A DNA stretch of 64,000 nt, taken from positions 1 to 64,000 of the forward strand of contig KQ965741.1 in NCBI GenBank assembly GCA_001574975.1, in the 5' to 3' direction. The notes below the pieces were generated by a model, which saw only the letters and a list, made by a program, of their open reading frames with translations, did not search any database and was not told the DNA's origin. Numbering within the stretch: the first letter of the stretch is position 1; every line of letters starts with the position of its first letter. Shown here one piece after another: positions 50,201 to 60,636 of this stretch. Both the position numbers and the translations under genes were made by a program. The stretch comes from Gonapodya prolifera JEL478. Its lineage: Eukaryota; Monoblepharomycota; Monoblepharidomycetes; Monoblepharidales; Gonapodyaceae.

Positions 50201-51412
50201 CTACTACGGTCTTCAAGGGAAGACCCCTCGTCACTTGAACGATCACCTTTCGGAACTCGTGGAAAAGACCATCACTGACTTGGTCAACAGCAAGTGCATA
50301 TCTGTTGAGGATGATATGGACGTCAACGCGTTGAATTTAGGCATGATTGCCGCGTTCTACTACATCAATTATGCAACAATCGAGATGTTTGAGCTCTCAT
50401 TGACTGCGAGCACAAAGTTGCGTGGTCTTCTTGAGATTGTCTCAGCTGCTGCTGAGTTCGAGAACGTTCCGATCCGTCTTCATGAAGACACCGTTTTGAA
50501 GCGGTTATATGATCGTTTACCCGTGAAGCTGACGAACCCCAACTTCAACGATCCCCATGTCAAGACCAACGTGCTCTTACAGGCACATTTCTCACGACTC
50601 ACATTGCCGCCAGACTTGGAGTCCGACCAGCGCAATGTGCTGATGAAAGTGCTCAACCTCATACAGGCTGCTGTTGATGTCATAAGTAGCAACAGCTGGC
50701 TTTCACCAGCTATCAGCGCCATGGAGTTGAGCCAAATGTGTGTTCAAGCCGTCTGGGATAAGGACTCACAGCTCAAACAAATACCGCACTTCACGAGCAA
50801 AATGATTGAACTCGCGAAGAAGCTCGATGTCGAGACTGTCTTCGACATTCTAGAAATGGACGATTCAGCTCGAGGCGAACTGCTTAAAGGTCTGAGACCC
50901 GCCCAGACCTCGGAGATTGCAACATTTGTGAATCGCTATCCGAATATCAACGTTTCGTTCAAATTGGAGCCGAAACAGGTGGAGGCGGGGGATCAGGCGG
51001 TGGTTCAGGTCACTTTGGAGAGGGAAGCGGACGAAGACGATGAGAAGCCCGCAGATGTTGGGCCAGTAATTGCACCATTTTTCCCCATGAAGAAGGATGA
51101 AGGATGGTGGTTGGTGATCGGTGAACCCGAGTCCAAGTCTCTTTTGGCTATAAAGCGCACGACACTCCAACAGCGGGCAAGTGTCAAATTAGAATTTACC
51201 GTACCTGAGAAACCTGGTACATACGAGATGAAGCTGGATTTCATCTCAGACTCATATATGGGAGCTGATCAGGTTCGTATCGACTCTTTTACTTGTGTTC
51301 TTCAATCACTCACACCCCTCGTGCTTCCAACCACCAGGAGTACGCAGTCACAATTGAAGTTGTAGAAGGTCAAGGGGGAGACTCCGATGAAGACGAGGAG
51401 ATGGAAGGATGA
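44276..51412 (+). CDS. BRR2: U5 snRNP helicase BRR2 (SNRNP200), Ski2-like double cassette
   Basis: Six exons, roughly 2250 residues. The start ([20 protein letters not shown]) and the following [16 protein letters not shown] segment are typical of BRR2. An acidic/Gly-rich stretch (45,160-45,450) separates the N-terminal region from cassette 1. Cassette 1 has [13 protein letters not shown] (Walker A, about residue 600), [11 protein letters not shown] and the [12 protein letters not shown] motif. Cassette 2 has [15 protein letters not shown] (about residue 1450) and [12 protein letters not shown]. Each is followed by Sec63-type helices. The C-terminus ([11 protein letters not shown]...DEEMEG) is supplied by a 75-nt last exon. 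The known enzyme unwinds U4/U6 to activate the spliceosome. The second-cassette box reads DEIH; in the family this cassette is usually inactive or divergent. Confidence 0.96.
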
Positions 51413-51503
51413 ACAACTAGTTGTTTGCAAGCACGTTTTATATGTAAATTTTTCAAAACTTTTCTACACCGAACATCATTATTATAAGTCCAACAACCAA
51501 GTT

Positions 51504-52772
51504 TTAAGACAATCCCTTAGTCGCAGTCTCCTTCAAACCGCTCAAGCGCTTCCAAGCCGTTGTAATAATCTTGCCCAACAAATCGTGATAATCCAGCCCC
51601 TCAAATCTTGCCATGTATGCGAGTTTACCATCCCAGCACCATCCAGGATTGGGGTTTACTTCCAAAAGCTTAATGTTTCCCCCGAGACCATCATACCCAT
51701 CGCCTTTACCCACATCACATCGAAAATCGAACCTCGCGTAGTCCACACATCCAAAGCGCTCCCAAAGCATGACGCAGTGCTTCCGAAGGAGACGCTCCAC
51801 GTCCGGGTGCAGCTGCGCAGGTCGGTACTTTATCTCACTCCAATATGGAGAGTTCGGGTCCCATTTGCTCTCGTAGCCGAGAATGGGCGGCAAATTGCGC
51901 TCAACAATCTTCGAATAGTCCACTTCCATTGTTGGAAAGAAGTGAAATCCAGCCTCGGCGTTGCCAACCATGCCCACCCCATACTCGGTTCCCTGGAGAT
52001 ACTCCTGGACAATGACGTCACGGATCCCCCACGCCGCAAGCTCTTTCATATACGCCTCAAGATCAGTTTTGTCCCTTACAATGGATCTTGTGGTGATGCC
52101 GAGGGAGTTATCTCCTTTGACGGGTTTCACAAATGCCGGGTATCCTACTCGTTCGAGCACCATTTCGTGAAGGCCGTCGACATCCGCAACTACCCCTTTT
52201 TGGGCGCTGCTATTGGGAGTGTCCCCTTCCTCAGCCGCAAAGTAGTACACTTCTCGGGGGATGGGAACATTTAATGTCTTTGCGGTCCGGTTGACGAGTC
52301 CTTTATCATAGCAGTGCGCCAAGCAGTTCGGACCCGCCCCAGTATAAGGAATATTAAGCATTTCAAGGAGAGCTGGTACGTGAAGCTCTTTGGTTGCGTC
52401 GTTGTCAAGTCCCTCATCGCAGAGGTTCAAAACGAATTTGGGCCTCGCCGATTTGGTGACATTTGCCCAGTCCAGGAGCAGGCGATGGTGATCAGACTGT
52501 ATCACAAGATTTCCTGCGGACTCGGAGAACCCCAAAAGGTCCAGTCCTTCCAAAAGCTTGCGCCGAGTCTCCATATCTTCGGCGTTCCAAGTGTTGTTCA
52601 GTTTCCCAAAACATGGGCGATTCGGATCACCGAGAACCAATGTGAGACAAGAAATACTGCTCTTTAGATCCAATGCAGAGGAAATCAGGGGCAATGAAAC
52701 TGCTAGACTCTCGCTGTTGGGGTAGTTGTCCACTGTGTGGAATGCAGACGTTGAGGTCGTCGGTTGGGACAT
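51504..52772 (-). CDS. ATP-grasp, D-alanine--D-alanine ligase-like enzyme
   Basis: A single-exon 422-residue protein starting MSQPTTSTSAFHTVDNYPN. It has the Ddl layout: VLNLCDEG, then LNIPYTGAGPNCLAHCYDK, the ATP-grasp lysine region YPAFVKPVKGDNSLGIT, VIVQEYLQGTEYGVGM, the Mg/ATP site FDFRCD and KLLEVNPNPGW. Bacterial Ddl joins two D-alanines for peptidoglycan, which fungi lack, so the substrate here must differ or be unknown. The sequence is well formed with no broken motif. Codon use looks like the neighbours, so if it came by transfer the event is old. Convergent with BRR2 (91 bp between stops); same strand as the methyltransferase gene upstream. Confidence 0.85.
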   Translation of the reverse strand: MSQPTTSTSAFHTVDNYPNSESLAVSLPLISSALDLKSSISCLTLVLGDPNRPCFGKLNNTWNAEDMETRRKLLEGLDLLGFSESAGNLVIQSDHHRLLLDWANVTKSARPKFVLNLCDEGLDNDATKELHVPALLEMLNIPYTGAGPNCLAHCYDKGLVNRTAKTLNVPIPREVYYFAAEEGDTPNSSAQKGVVADVDGLHEMVLERVGYPAFVKPVKGDNSLGITTRSIVRDKTDLEAYMKELAAWGIRDVIVQEYLQGTEYGVGMVGNAEAGFHFFPTMEVDYSKIVERNLPPILGYESKWDPNSPYWSEIKYRPAQLHPDVERLLRKHCVMLWERFGCVDYARFDFRCDVGKGDGYDGLGGNIKLLEVNPNPGWCWDGKLAYMARFEGLDYHDLLGKIITTAWKRLSGLKETATKGLS

Positions 52773-52999
52773 CGGGCTACCAGAATAAAATGAAAATAGG
52801 TAGAAGGGGGTAAGTAGTTCAAATCAATTATGTTATCTATCGACAAGCACCTCTCTTCTTGTCCACTCTCAACAGCAGCCGGCGTCGCCAGAGATATGGT
52901 TCGGTCTCCAAATGCCGTGTCGGGACTGGAGGGTGGATCATCGACATGAACGGGAACGTGACTATGTAAATTTGTCTGGGGAAGACACACCTCAGCTCA

Positions 53000-54538
53000 T
53001 CAGTCGACATGGGTTGACAACCGACTACCTACATTCTCCCCACTACTCAATCGTTTCACCCCCACTTCGTTTTCTTCTTCATCCCACGCGAACTCCTCAT
53101 TCTGAACTTCAGAATCGAATACGCTCCTCTCCTTTGTGATACTCCTCAACATCTTCCACGAACCATTTTCATCGATCTCTGGTTCAATCCTTTGGTGCTC
53201 GCCCAGTTCGTCACGTTTGTAAAACTTCACTAGTATGCGCCGTTCCATCATCCCGAGATCTTCTTGTCTCTTTGACAGCTCCTTTGCGACGGTGACGACA
53301 CCAGCATCTCCACGTTCAACAATCCCCGAGTCAGAGTCACGGGCCGTTTTAGACGTACGTTCATCCTCGCTGTCGTTCGAGGCAGGAGCAGGATGTAGAG
53401 TGGCAGAAAATTGGGGAACTCCGCTGGTCAGGTGAACTTCCTCAGCCTCCACCAAAGGTGTTGGACTCTGAGATTTGCGACGGGTCTCTTCCTCAGTCGT
53501 TATAACGAATCCCGTCTTACGAACGAGATCCTCGATTTCGTCGCGAGAATATAATCTTTCTTGGTAAAATTGGTCCCGTACGACTCCCTTGCCCACTGCG
53601 GTGATTACTTCACGAGAAATGAGACGTTTGCCGTCCGCAGATAGTTGTCGTTCGCGACAAACAAACGTAGCATCATCGACCCATTCCCAGCTTCTTTCCG
53701 CGAAGCTGCATCGCATGTGTTCTCCATCTGTGAGATCCAGAACACCTCGACCGCCGGGTGCCATAGCGCGATAAATCTCCTCCAATACGCGAACATCTTC
53801 TTCATCTTCGGCGTGATATCCAAAAGAGTTGCCCATAACCAAGACCAAGTCGAAAGAAGAGTCGGGATAGGGGATCCGACGTGAGTCACCCACGGTGAAG
53901 CGAGTGTTTTGGGTCGAACCAGTATGTGTGGACCTCTCACGGGCCAAGTTTATAAGATAAGTTGATTGATCGTGGCCATGGATGTGGAGATGGGGATATT
54001 CACGAGCCAAGAAGAGCGTGTGACGCCCTTGGCCACAACAAAGGTCAAGAATACGTGATGGAGGTTTCGACGCTGAAAGAAAAATAAATCGTTTCGTTGA
54101 ATAATTTGATGTCAAATCCTCAAACTCAAAGGTCATAGACATATTTCCCGCGGTAGGAACTCATGTTTCCCGAATTGGCGCCCCCCCCTCCCGATGTTGT
54201 CGCTTTCGGAAGTGAAGAGTGAACTCACGATCGCCTTCGCCTCTTCGAAACACCTCTAGTAGTAGCGAGTCATCTTCGAGCATTCGAATTTCCTCCCTCG
54301 TCACATCTGGGTCCTCCACGACGTCACCGTCCGTTTTGAGATACATGTGGTCACCGAAAACCCCACGCCACCATCGTGGGGGAACGTGAGCAGAAAGATC
54401 GGAAACGCGGCCTCGACATACTGGATGCGCGACGGGGGTCGGGGGTGTGGTGGGGCACGGTTTGGAACGTGGGGAGCGGGAAGCAGGGGTGAACGACGAC
54501 CTCGACGGGGTCGGCGGGTCGACCTTGGAGACAAGCAT
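53000..54538 (-). CDS. class I SAM-dependent methyltransferase
   Basis: Exon 1 (54538-54229) starts MLVSKVDPPTPSRSSFTP and contains WWRGVFGDHMYLKTDGD, a lead-in often found before bacterial-type methyltransferases of this group. A 156-bp intron (54228-54073) joins in phase to the catalytic domain: motif I ILDLCCGQGRHTLFLA, an acidic end of strand 2 (IHGHDQS), DLVLVMGNSFGYH and YRAMAPGGRGVLDL. A charged disordered C-terminal region follows (about residues 310-460). The length is about 460 residues against 250-280 for the core family. The substrate is unknown; a small molecule is more likely than RNA or protein, judging from the domain type. Confidence 0.85.
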
Positions 54539-55584
54539 TGTCTAAAAAGGAGGCTACGTGAGCAGACACATGACAGATTCAGAGGCAAGAAAAAGAGAAT
54601 CAATGATGAATCCAAAGAACCTGTTGAAAAGGCTGACGTGACCCTTACAGTAGTTCAGAAAGCGGAGGGCGAGAATTTCTTTCAGAACACAATAGCGTAG
54701 TACGAATAGGCTTCAGGAAACGTGATGATAGTGCCGTTCTATTGAGTCGAGAAAGGATTTCTTAGTTTCTCCGCTGATTTGAAGTTCTGGACAAAATTAA
54801 GACAGTCTAGACGGCTTCAAGCGAGCAAAACCCAATGAAAACATTTGCATGTGACCGAAAACAACTCCTGGATTCCTCCTAGACGTCTGAGGAAACACGA
54901 AAAGAGCCCGTACTTTGCCCGTACTTTGCCTCCAACTGAAACTCACAAATGGCACTGTTTCGAAGTGATATACCACCTTCCACGGGTAGAACTGAAAGCC
55001 TTGATGCCAATTTGAACCTGATTAGGCGTTTATGTGTGATTCCTGGCCGCCGTGAACCGATTTACTGTGAGTCACAATTGTTCTGCCCGAAACCAACGGG
55101 CAGGGACCAGCGAGTGCCACGAAAGGGGCCGAAGAATGTTTAGTTTCTCCTCGACTGTCTGTTTCCACCGGCATTCTTCCCTGCCGTGACTGCCCGCCTT
55201 GGCGTCGACGCACAACAGCGGCCCTCGATTGCCCACGTCGATTAGGTGGCCCTCGGCGCGTCTCGTCTGGGTTTTTCTGCTCACGCGTTTCAGCTCCTGG
55301 AAAAATCGTGCGAGCGTCGGTTCTTTCCAGTGGTCGGCTCGTTTTGACGCCGGGTTGTGTCTTCCACGCCGGCTCGGTTAAAATTGCTAGGGTCTTGCTC
55401 AATTATGCCCAAATCGGACTTGTTAACGAATTCTCGATTGGAATCCCACGGTCTTGTAATCAAAGCGTGTTGCAAATCCAACTTGTACAAAATCAGTCTC
55501 CTCACATAGCAATGCGCTACCGCTACCAACATCTAAAATCGAAATGTCAATCTGCCACAAAACCGATCGCATAAAGCCCCACGC
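54539..55584. other. no gene resolved (about 1 kb)
   Basis: Only short unsupported frames occur here. A direct repeat of the 10-mer CGTACTTTGC stands at about 54908-54928 and nothing else is obvious. It should include the methyltransferase promoter and the 3' flank of the repeat protein. Confidence 0.4.
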
Positions 55585-58554
55585 TTAATCCTCCTCGTCC
55601 GAATCTGGCCCGTGCTTCTTCATCAACGCCGCCGTGTCAGGCCCTCTCTGCTCCATCTCACGGGCTCTTTCCTTGCCCTTCCTCTTCTTGTCTTTCTTCT
55701 CCTTTTTCTTGCCCTTGTCCTTGCGCCTGCGACCGCTCTCAGGGTCTTCAGAGTCTGACCCGCCTGCACGAGCGCCGGAAATGATACGACCCGATTGATC
55801 GTACACGAATCCCTGGTCGTCGTCATCGTCGCCCGATTCGGCTGAAGAATGGCAAAAAACAGACGCGAGTCAGTCTTCTACTTTGCCTCAGAAGCAACAG
55901 TCCAAACATACCGTCGCCCGAGTTCTTGGCCTTTCTCCTCCGGTAGATAACGACACCCAGCACAGTCAATAGAGTTGCAGCAATCACGGATGGAATACCT
56001 GAAATCAAAAGAGCCACAATGTCAACGCAAATTTTGTCCCCTGTAACACCACCGCAGACCTCCACCCACCTGCAATCAATGCCACCTGCCACGGGGCAAT
56101 CTCCCCATTTCCCAACTGGGCCCCACCCGCCGGCTGGACCTGGGGCGGCAAGGTCAATCCCAACGCTAGCCTTCCCGCATTGATCAGCAGCGCCGCATCC
56201 AGCGCCTCAGTTCCAATACCATACGCGGCCATCAAAGATCGCACCTCCGTCTCTGACACCCTGCCAGCCTGCAGGTCGTCCGCGATCGCGGCGGGGTTCC
56301 AGTCTTGGAACGGTTGGAAGTTTTGCTGGTTTGGAGGCACCGCCTGTGCTGGCGCGGGGACAGGCACTGCTTGCGCGGGTGCAGGGACCGGGGCCGCGGG
56401 AACGGGCACAGGGGGCGCAGGGACTGGTGCGGCCATGTTCTCGACCCTCTGCATCGCCTGAGCCAGCACTTCGGGAGGCTGGTTCGCCTCCCTGAGCATC
56501 CTGAACACATCGTATGGGCTGATATCCCCAGCACGAATGGTCTCCGCGATCACCTCAGGGTCCCAATTGTCGAAAGGCGCAACTCTGTCACCAGCCGGTG
56601 GGATAGGTGCAGGAAGCGGCACGGGGGGGACCTGCGCCTGGCTTGGAGGCGCGTGCTGGAGTATGTTGAGGGCCTCCGTGAGTTCGCCAGCGACGCTTCC
56701 CGGCCGGTACATCTGAATAAGATCAAACACGAGCCGGGGAGAAACAGCGCCGGACTCAATAGCCCGCGCGATCGTCGTCGGATCGAACCCGTTGAAGGGC
56801 TCGGGGCCCAGCGGAGGCTGGCGCGCGGGTTCCTGAGGAGTCGGCTGCTGCTGTGGAGCAACTGGCACTGGCACATTCGGAATCTGCATGCGGCCCCCGG
56901 CGGCGATATAGTCGTTGAGGAAGGCATCCATGGAGCCGGCGGGCACGTTTTCGAAAATCGCCGCGGCTTGGTTCAGCGCATCCCACGACGCCGGCGGGGC
57001 GTCCATGCTGCGCAGGTCCGCCGCGATCCTGTCCGGTGTGCTGATGCCCTCAACAAAGCCTTGCACCATGGTGGCCACGGCGTTCGGGTCCACCCCTTGG
57101 TTCGGCGCAGGAACGGGAGGCTGGGGAAGGACGCCTTCGGCGGCGAGCTGCGCGGGCGAAACGTACCCGGGCAGCGTGGACAAAAAGTCCTCGACTTGGT
57201 TCGGCTGGAGGGTCTCGACAACGGTGAGGGCCGTTTGGTAGGACTCGAACACGTCCACGGGGGCTCGGCCGTCGACGAGGCTCTGGTACAGATCAGGAGG
57301 GCTGATTCGGCCGGCGGCCATCAAGCGAGCCATGCTCGCAACGGTGGGGTTGTACGAGTTTGGCAGCACGGGAATGTTCCCGCCGACACGTCCTGCCGTG
57401 CCAGGGTTGTTGTTTGGTATGTTAAAGTTTGGTACAGCTCCACTGAGGTACGCGTCCAGTTGGTTCGGTGGAATGGTCTCGTAAATCCTCACGGCCTCCC
57501 TATAGTTCCCATAGGCCCATTGAGGTGCGTGGGCGGCGTCCAGAACGCGCAGGAGCCTGGCAGGGGACATGGTGTTGTCCGAAAGGACCCGCGCCATGGT
57601 TGCAGTGGAGAACGCTTGCGGGAAGGCAGTGAGTGGTGGAATGTCATTGTCCGGGATCGGAGGCTGAACGGGGAGAGCAGGATCGAGGTTGCCTTGAGCG
57701 GCGGCCGGCGCGGGCGGAACGCCGTACAGCATTTCTATGGCGTCTCGAAGCGGCGACAGGTCCCCCATGTTGAGCGCTTCGAGGAGATTCTCCACGTCTG
57801 TCGTCGTGGTGGTCCCGGCGCTCAAGGCGTCCCGAATGGCCCTGGGGTCAAAGTTATTAAAGGGCATCGGCATAAGCCCCACCTGCGGTTGGGGTGCGAC
57901 TGGTTGGGGCACTGGTTGGCTCAGCATTTGTACGGCGTCGTTGAGGGGCTGCAAGTCCCCGCCATTGAGTCGGTGCAGCAAGTCAGCGACCTGGGCGGGG
58001 TTGGTGGAGCCCTGCAGGATGGCGTCGCGGATGAGATTGGGGTTGAAGTTGTCGAAGGGCAGAGCATTGCCGGTGCCGGGCCCGTATGGTCCGGATGAGC
58101 CCGATGGTCCAGATGGGTTAAAGGAAGAGCCAGAGCCAAACGGCTGGGGATTCGAGGAATGTCGGGAGCCAGGTTATTGAAATATCGTATTCCATATCCA
58201 AGAAAGTGGCAAAACGTTTGGGAAAAGATGACGCAAAGAGAAAGAATGTCAGAAGTGACAAAGCGCAAAGGTCACATCTTCGCTCACTCTCCCGTTCCCC
58301 GATGAGGATCCATACTAAAGCGGGTCACGGGAATAGAAAAGTGTCATCCGTAGAGCACAAAAGAAGTCGAAATATCGGGAACGAGTACGTGCGTGGCGAT
58401 ATGAAGAAATAAGTAAGGGACCAAGTGGGGTGCGGGGATGTGGAACGGTCAGTGGCAACGACGGAAGCAAGAGCAGCGCCATCACACGACTCACATTCGA
58501 GTATCCCTGTCCAGAACCAGAACCACTTCCGCCGTATGGATACGGGTTCGCCAT
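55585..58554 (-). CDS. eight-repeat single-pass membrane protein, novel architecture
   Basis: Four exons (58554-58495, 58143-56070, 55998-55912, 55841-55585) join in phase to 825 residues. A Gly/Ser/Pro/Tyr-rich start (MANPYPYGGSGSGSG) is followed by eight copies of a helical unit. Each unit starts PF-x-N/D-F/W-D/N-P and continues with I/V-A-x-x-I-x-A-G...V-x-x-L/M. They begin near 58060, 57865, 57628, 57362, 57102, 56800, 56577 and 56313. The three central units are longer and end in a PPNQLDAYL-like helix; the others are about 45 residues plus Pro/Ala linkers. A TM helix (SVIAATLLTVLGVVIY) is followed by RRRKAK, an Asp-rich patch and a Lys-rich tail. No signal peptide is visible at the chosen start, so an upstream exon may be missing. 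I do not recognise the family; a role as surface adhesion or receptor stalk is only a guess. Confidence 0.8.
56150..58060 (-). repeat. array of eight protein-coding tandem repeats
   Basis: The repeats are recognised at protein level: PFDNFNPNLIRDAILQG, PFNNFDPRAIRDALSAG, PFNGFDPTTIARAIESG, PFDNWDPEVIAETIRAG and PFQDWNPAAIADDLQAG are the clearest. Three diverged longer copies lie between the second and the third of these. Two further traits recur: S-P-x-x-V/L after the glycine, and an Ala/Leu helix ending the unit. Confidence 0.8.
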
Positions 58555-60636
58555 CCGGAGAATCTCAGAAAGTCAAAGGGAAGATAGAAGAGGGGTGAGG
58601 AGGGATTGATGCGAGCGCGAGGCGGCCGGCAGACGATGCGGAGTTGGCGGGGTTGGTTGGCTCGAGAGTTGGTCGTATACGGGGTGGCAAACGTGAACCG
58701 TTTGTAAGGGAGGAAGTGTTCAGCCTCAAAAGTGAGCAGGCCGTGCCGGCCGCAGCCAACACAGCCTCCAGGCTTTATGTAGAAGCATTCAATCAGAAGC
58801 AGCACCGGCTGCACTCTACCCTTGTCGCGAAACACTCTTTTCTGGGACACGGATGTTATATCGCTCCACAAGTCATCGCATTCATGGCCAAGAGTGGATT
58901 AGGTTGCATCTTCACCTTTCCCAAAAAAAACCGTTCTTCGGAAACCCGATTGGAGCTTCCCGCACTGGCAGGTGCAATCCTTCCAATTCCTTCATCGATT
59001 GGCAACCTGCGAACTTGTGGCCAACTTTAAGAAGTGATGGGTAAGCGCTCTGCAAGAGCTCAGAATCACTTCGAACCGGAAGTACCTTCACGAGCATCTG
59101 ATGAGCCCACATTCAGGCTCACTGAAATCTGCCTCCCTGTTTCTGCTGCGTGCTTGTGTAAGCGTGTGGTTCTCATAACCCCTCCTATCTTTTATAACTT
59201 GTGGCCATCCAGCATTCAGGATGAACTAAAGTTGAACTCGCAACCACTGCGGAACATAATACGGATGCGCTTGTCCTCGACTTGTTGGGAGTACTGGGAA
59301 CTCAGAGGGAGCTCCCTGTCTTCATCAAACCGACAAATTGTTGGATACGAAGCAACAAACCCAGATACGACACACATTGTTAACCCCGCTAAGACTTACC
59401 TCGCCCTAGGACAAATTAGGGTTAGCTCTAAACCATCTCATTCGGGGTCACGCGAGTGTGGACTGGCTTCCTCATGGGACCTCGCAAACTGTCCAACAAA
59501 CCCCCTCACAGTTTCAATAATCGGAGCGATTACTACATTGCTATAGTCACATGTAATACTAATTGGTGGATCCGTTCAGGTTCCGTCATAAAAGCTCATA
59601 AAAGAATGAACCCTGTACATACCTTTTTTTTTACCTCTGATTTTGTTCGGGGGATGTGGGCAGTCCATCGCAAACCACTCGAAGGACGTTCTCCCATGCG
59701 ATTAATCCAGTTTTGTATTGCTCTTTACTGTCGGATGCCCTCCTTACATGTGATGTGTGTGTAAATATATTGATCTTGTCTCATACTCATCACACCGTCT
59801 TCCACAACCCTTTGCAGCCCGTTTCACTCCGCTTCTTCCGGAGACGACGGATCCAAGCACAACGCAAGACTGCTATTCGGGGTTGTACTCAGAAAATTGA
59901 ACAATGCTGCCCATCCCTGCAACGCCATCTTGCGCCATGACAACCGACTCGCCCGTCCGCCCGTCGATACGTAGGGAATGTTTGTTGGTACTTTGCCCGC
60001 AGGGTGCCCGGAAATAACGCACATGGCCCCTTCATGGCCCGCCGAACACCAGCAAACAGTACCTGCAACCCTCGACGGACCTTTTACCTTCTTCTCTGAC
60101 TAGCCACTGTCCAACATGCCGTTAAACCAAAGTATAGCATTTTATGAGTCCGGTCAGTTCCGCCAAGAATCGCTGTTGTTTCGCCTCGATATTGGGTCCA
60201 AAATACACCCGGCAGTGTATACCTTAAGCTGCATACCTGACCCAACTCGAATCAAACCGCATCGTGCATTCGGTCCCACTGAATGCGATGAAAATAGGTA
60301 CTAAAGGGATTGGGAGTCGGCCAAGAATACCAAAAATCCCAGTGGCGCTGCCTGGGACTCGGTCTCGATTGTGCAAAAACAGGCGGGAGTGCCGACTGGT
60401 CCCTTTACCTAAGGGCTCCTTCATTTCGTAATGCCGAGTGCAAAACTGGTGTGGTGGAGACCTTGAATTCCTTTATAAAGGTCTCGAATATCTCAGTGTG
60501 CCCATTAGTCTTCGTCGGAGCAAGAGCACGTTTGCACTCAGTCGATCGATCTTGATTCCCCCTTAACTCTTTGGCAATCTTGCGTTCTCCACCCGTCACC
60601 GCCATCACCACCATCACCACTACCATCATCGCTGCG
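58555..60636. other. gene-poor stretch of about 2 kb
   Basis: This is the longest interval without a supported gene. Short frames exist on both strands but none has a domain, a consistent codon bias or a credible splice structure. I see no tRNA or rRNA. The left end is the promoter side of the repeat protein (and could hold a missed signal-peptide exon); the right end contains the promoter of the DOMON gene. Confidence 0.4.

Noticed and set aside
56305-58098. 597-codon open frame on the plus strand
   Set aside because: It is antisense to the GC-rich repeat protein, lacks a domain and its composition mirrors the opposite strand's codon bias.
59034-59546. 170-codon plus-strand open frame
   Set aside because: No recognisable domain or codon bias, and it lies in an otherwise gene-poor stretch.
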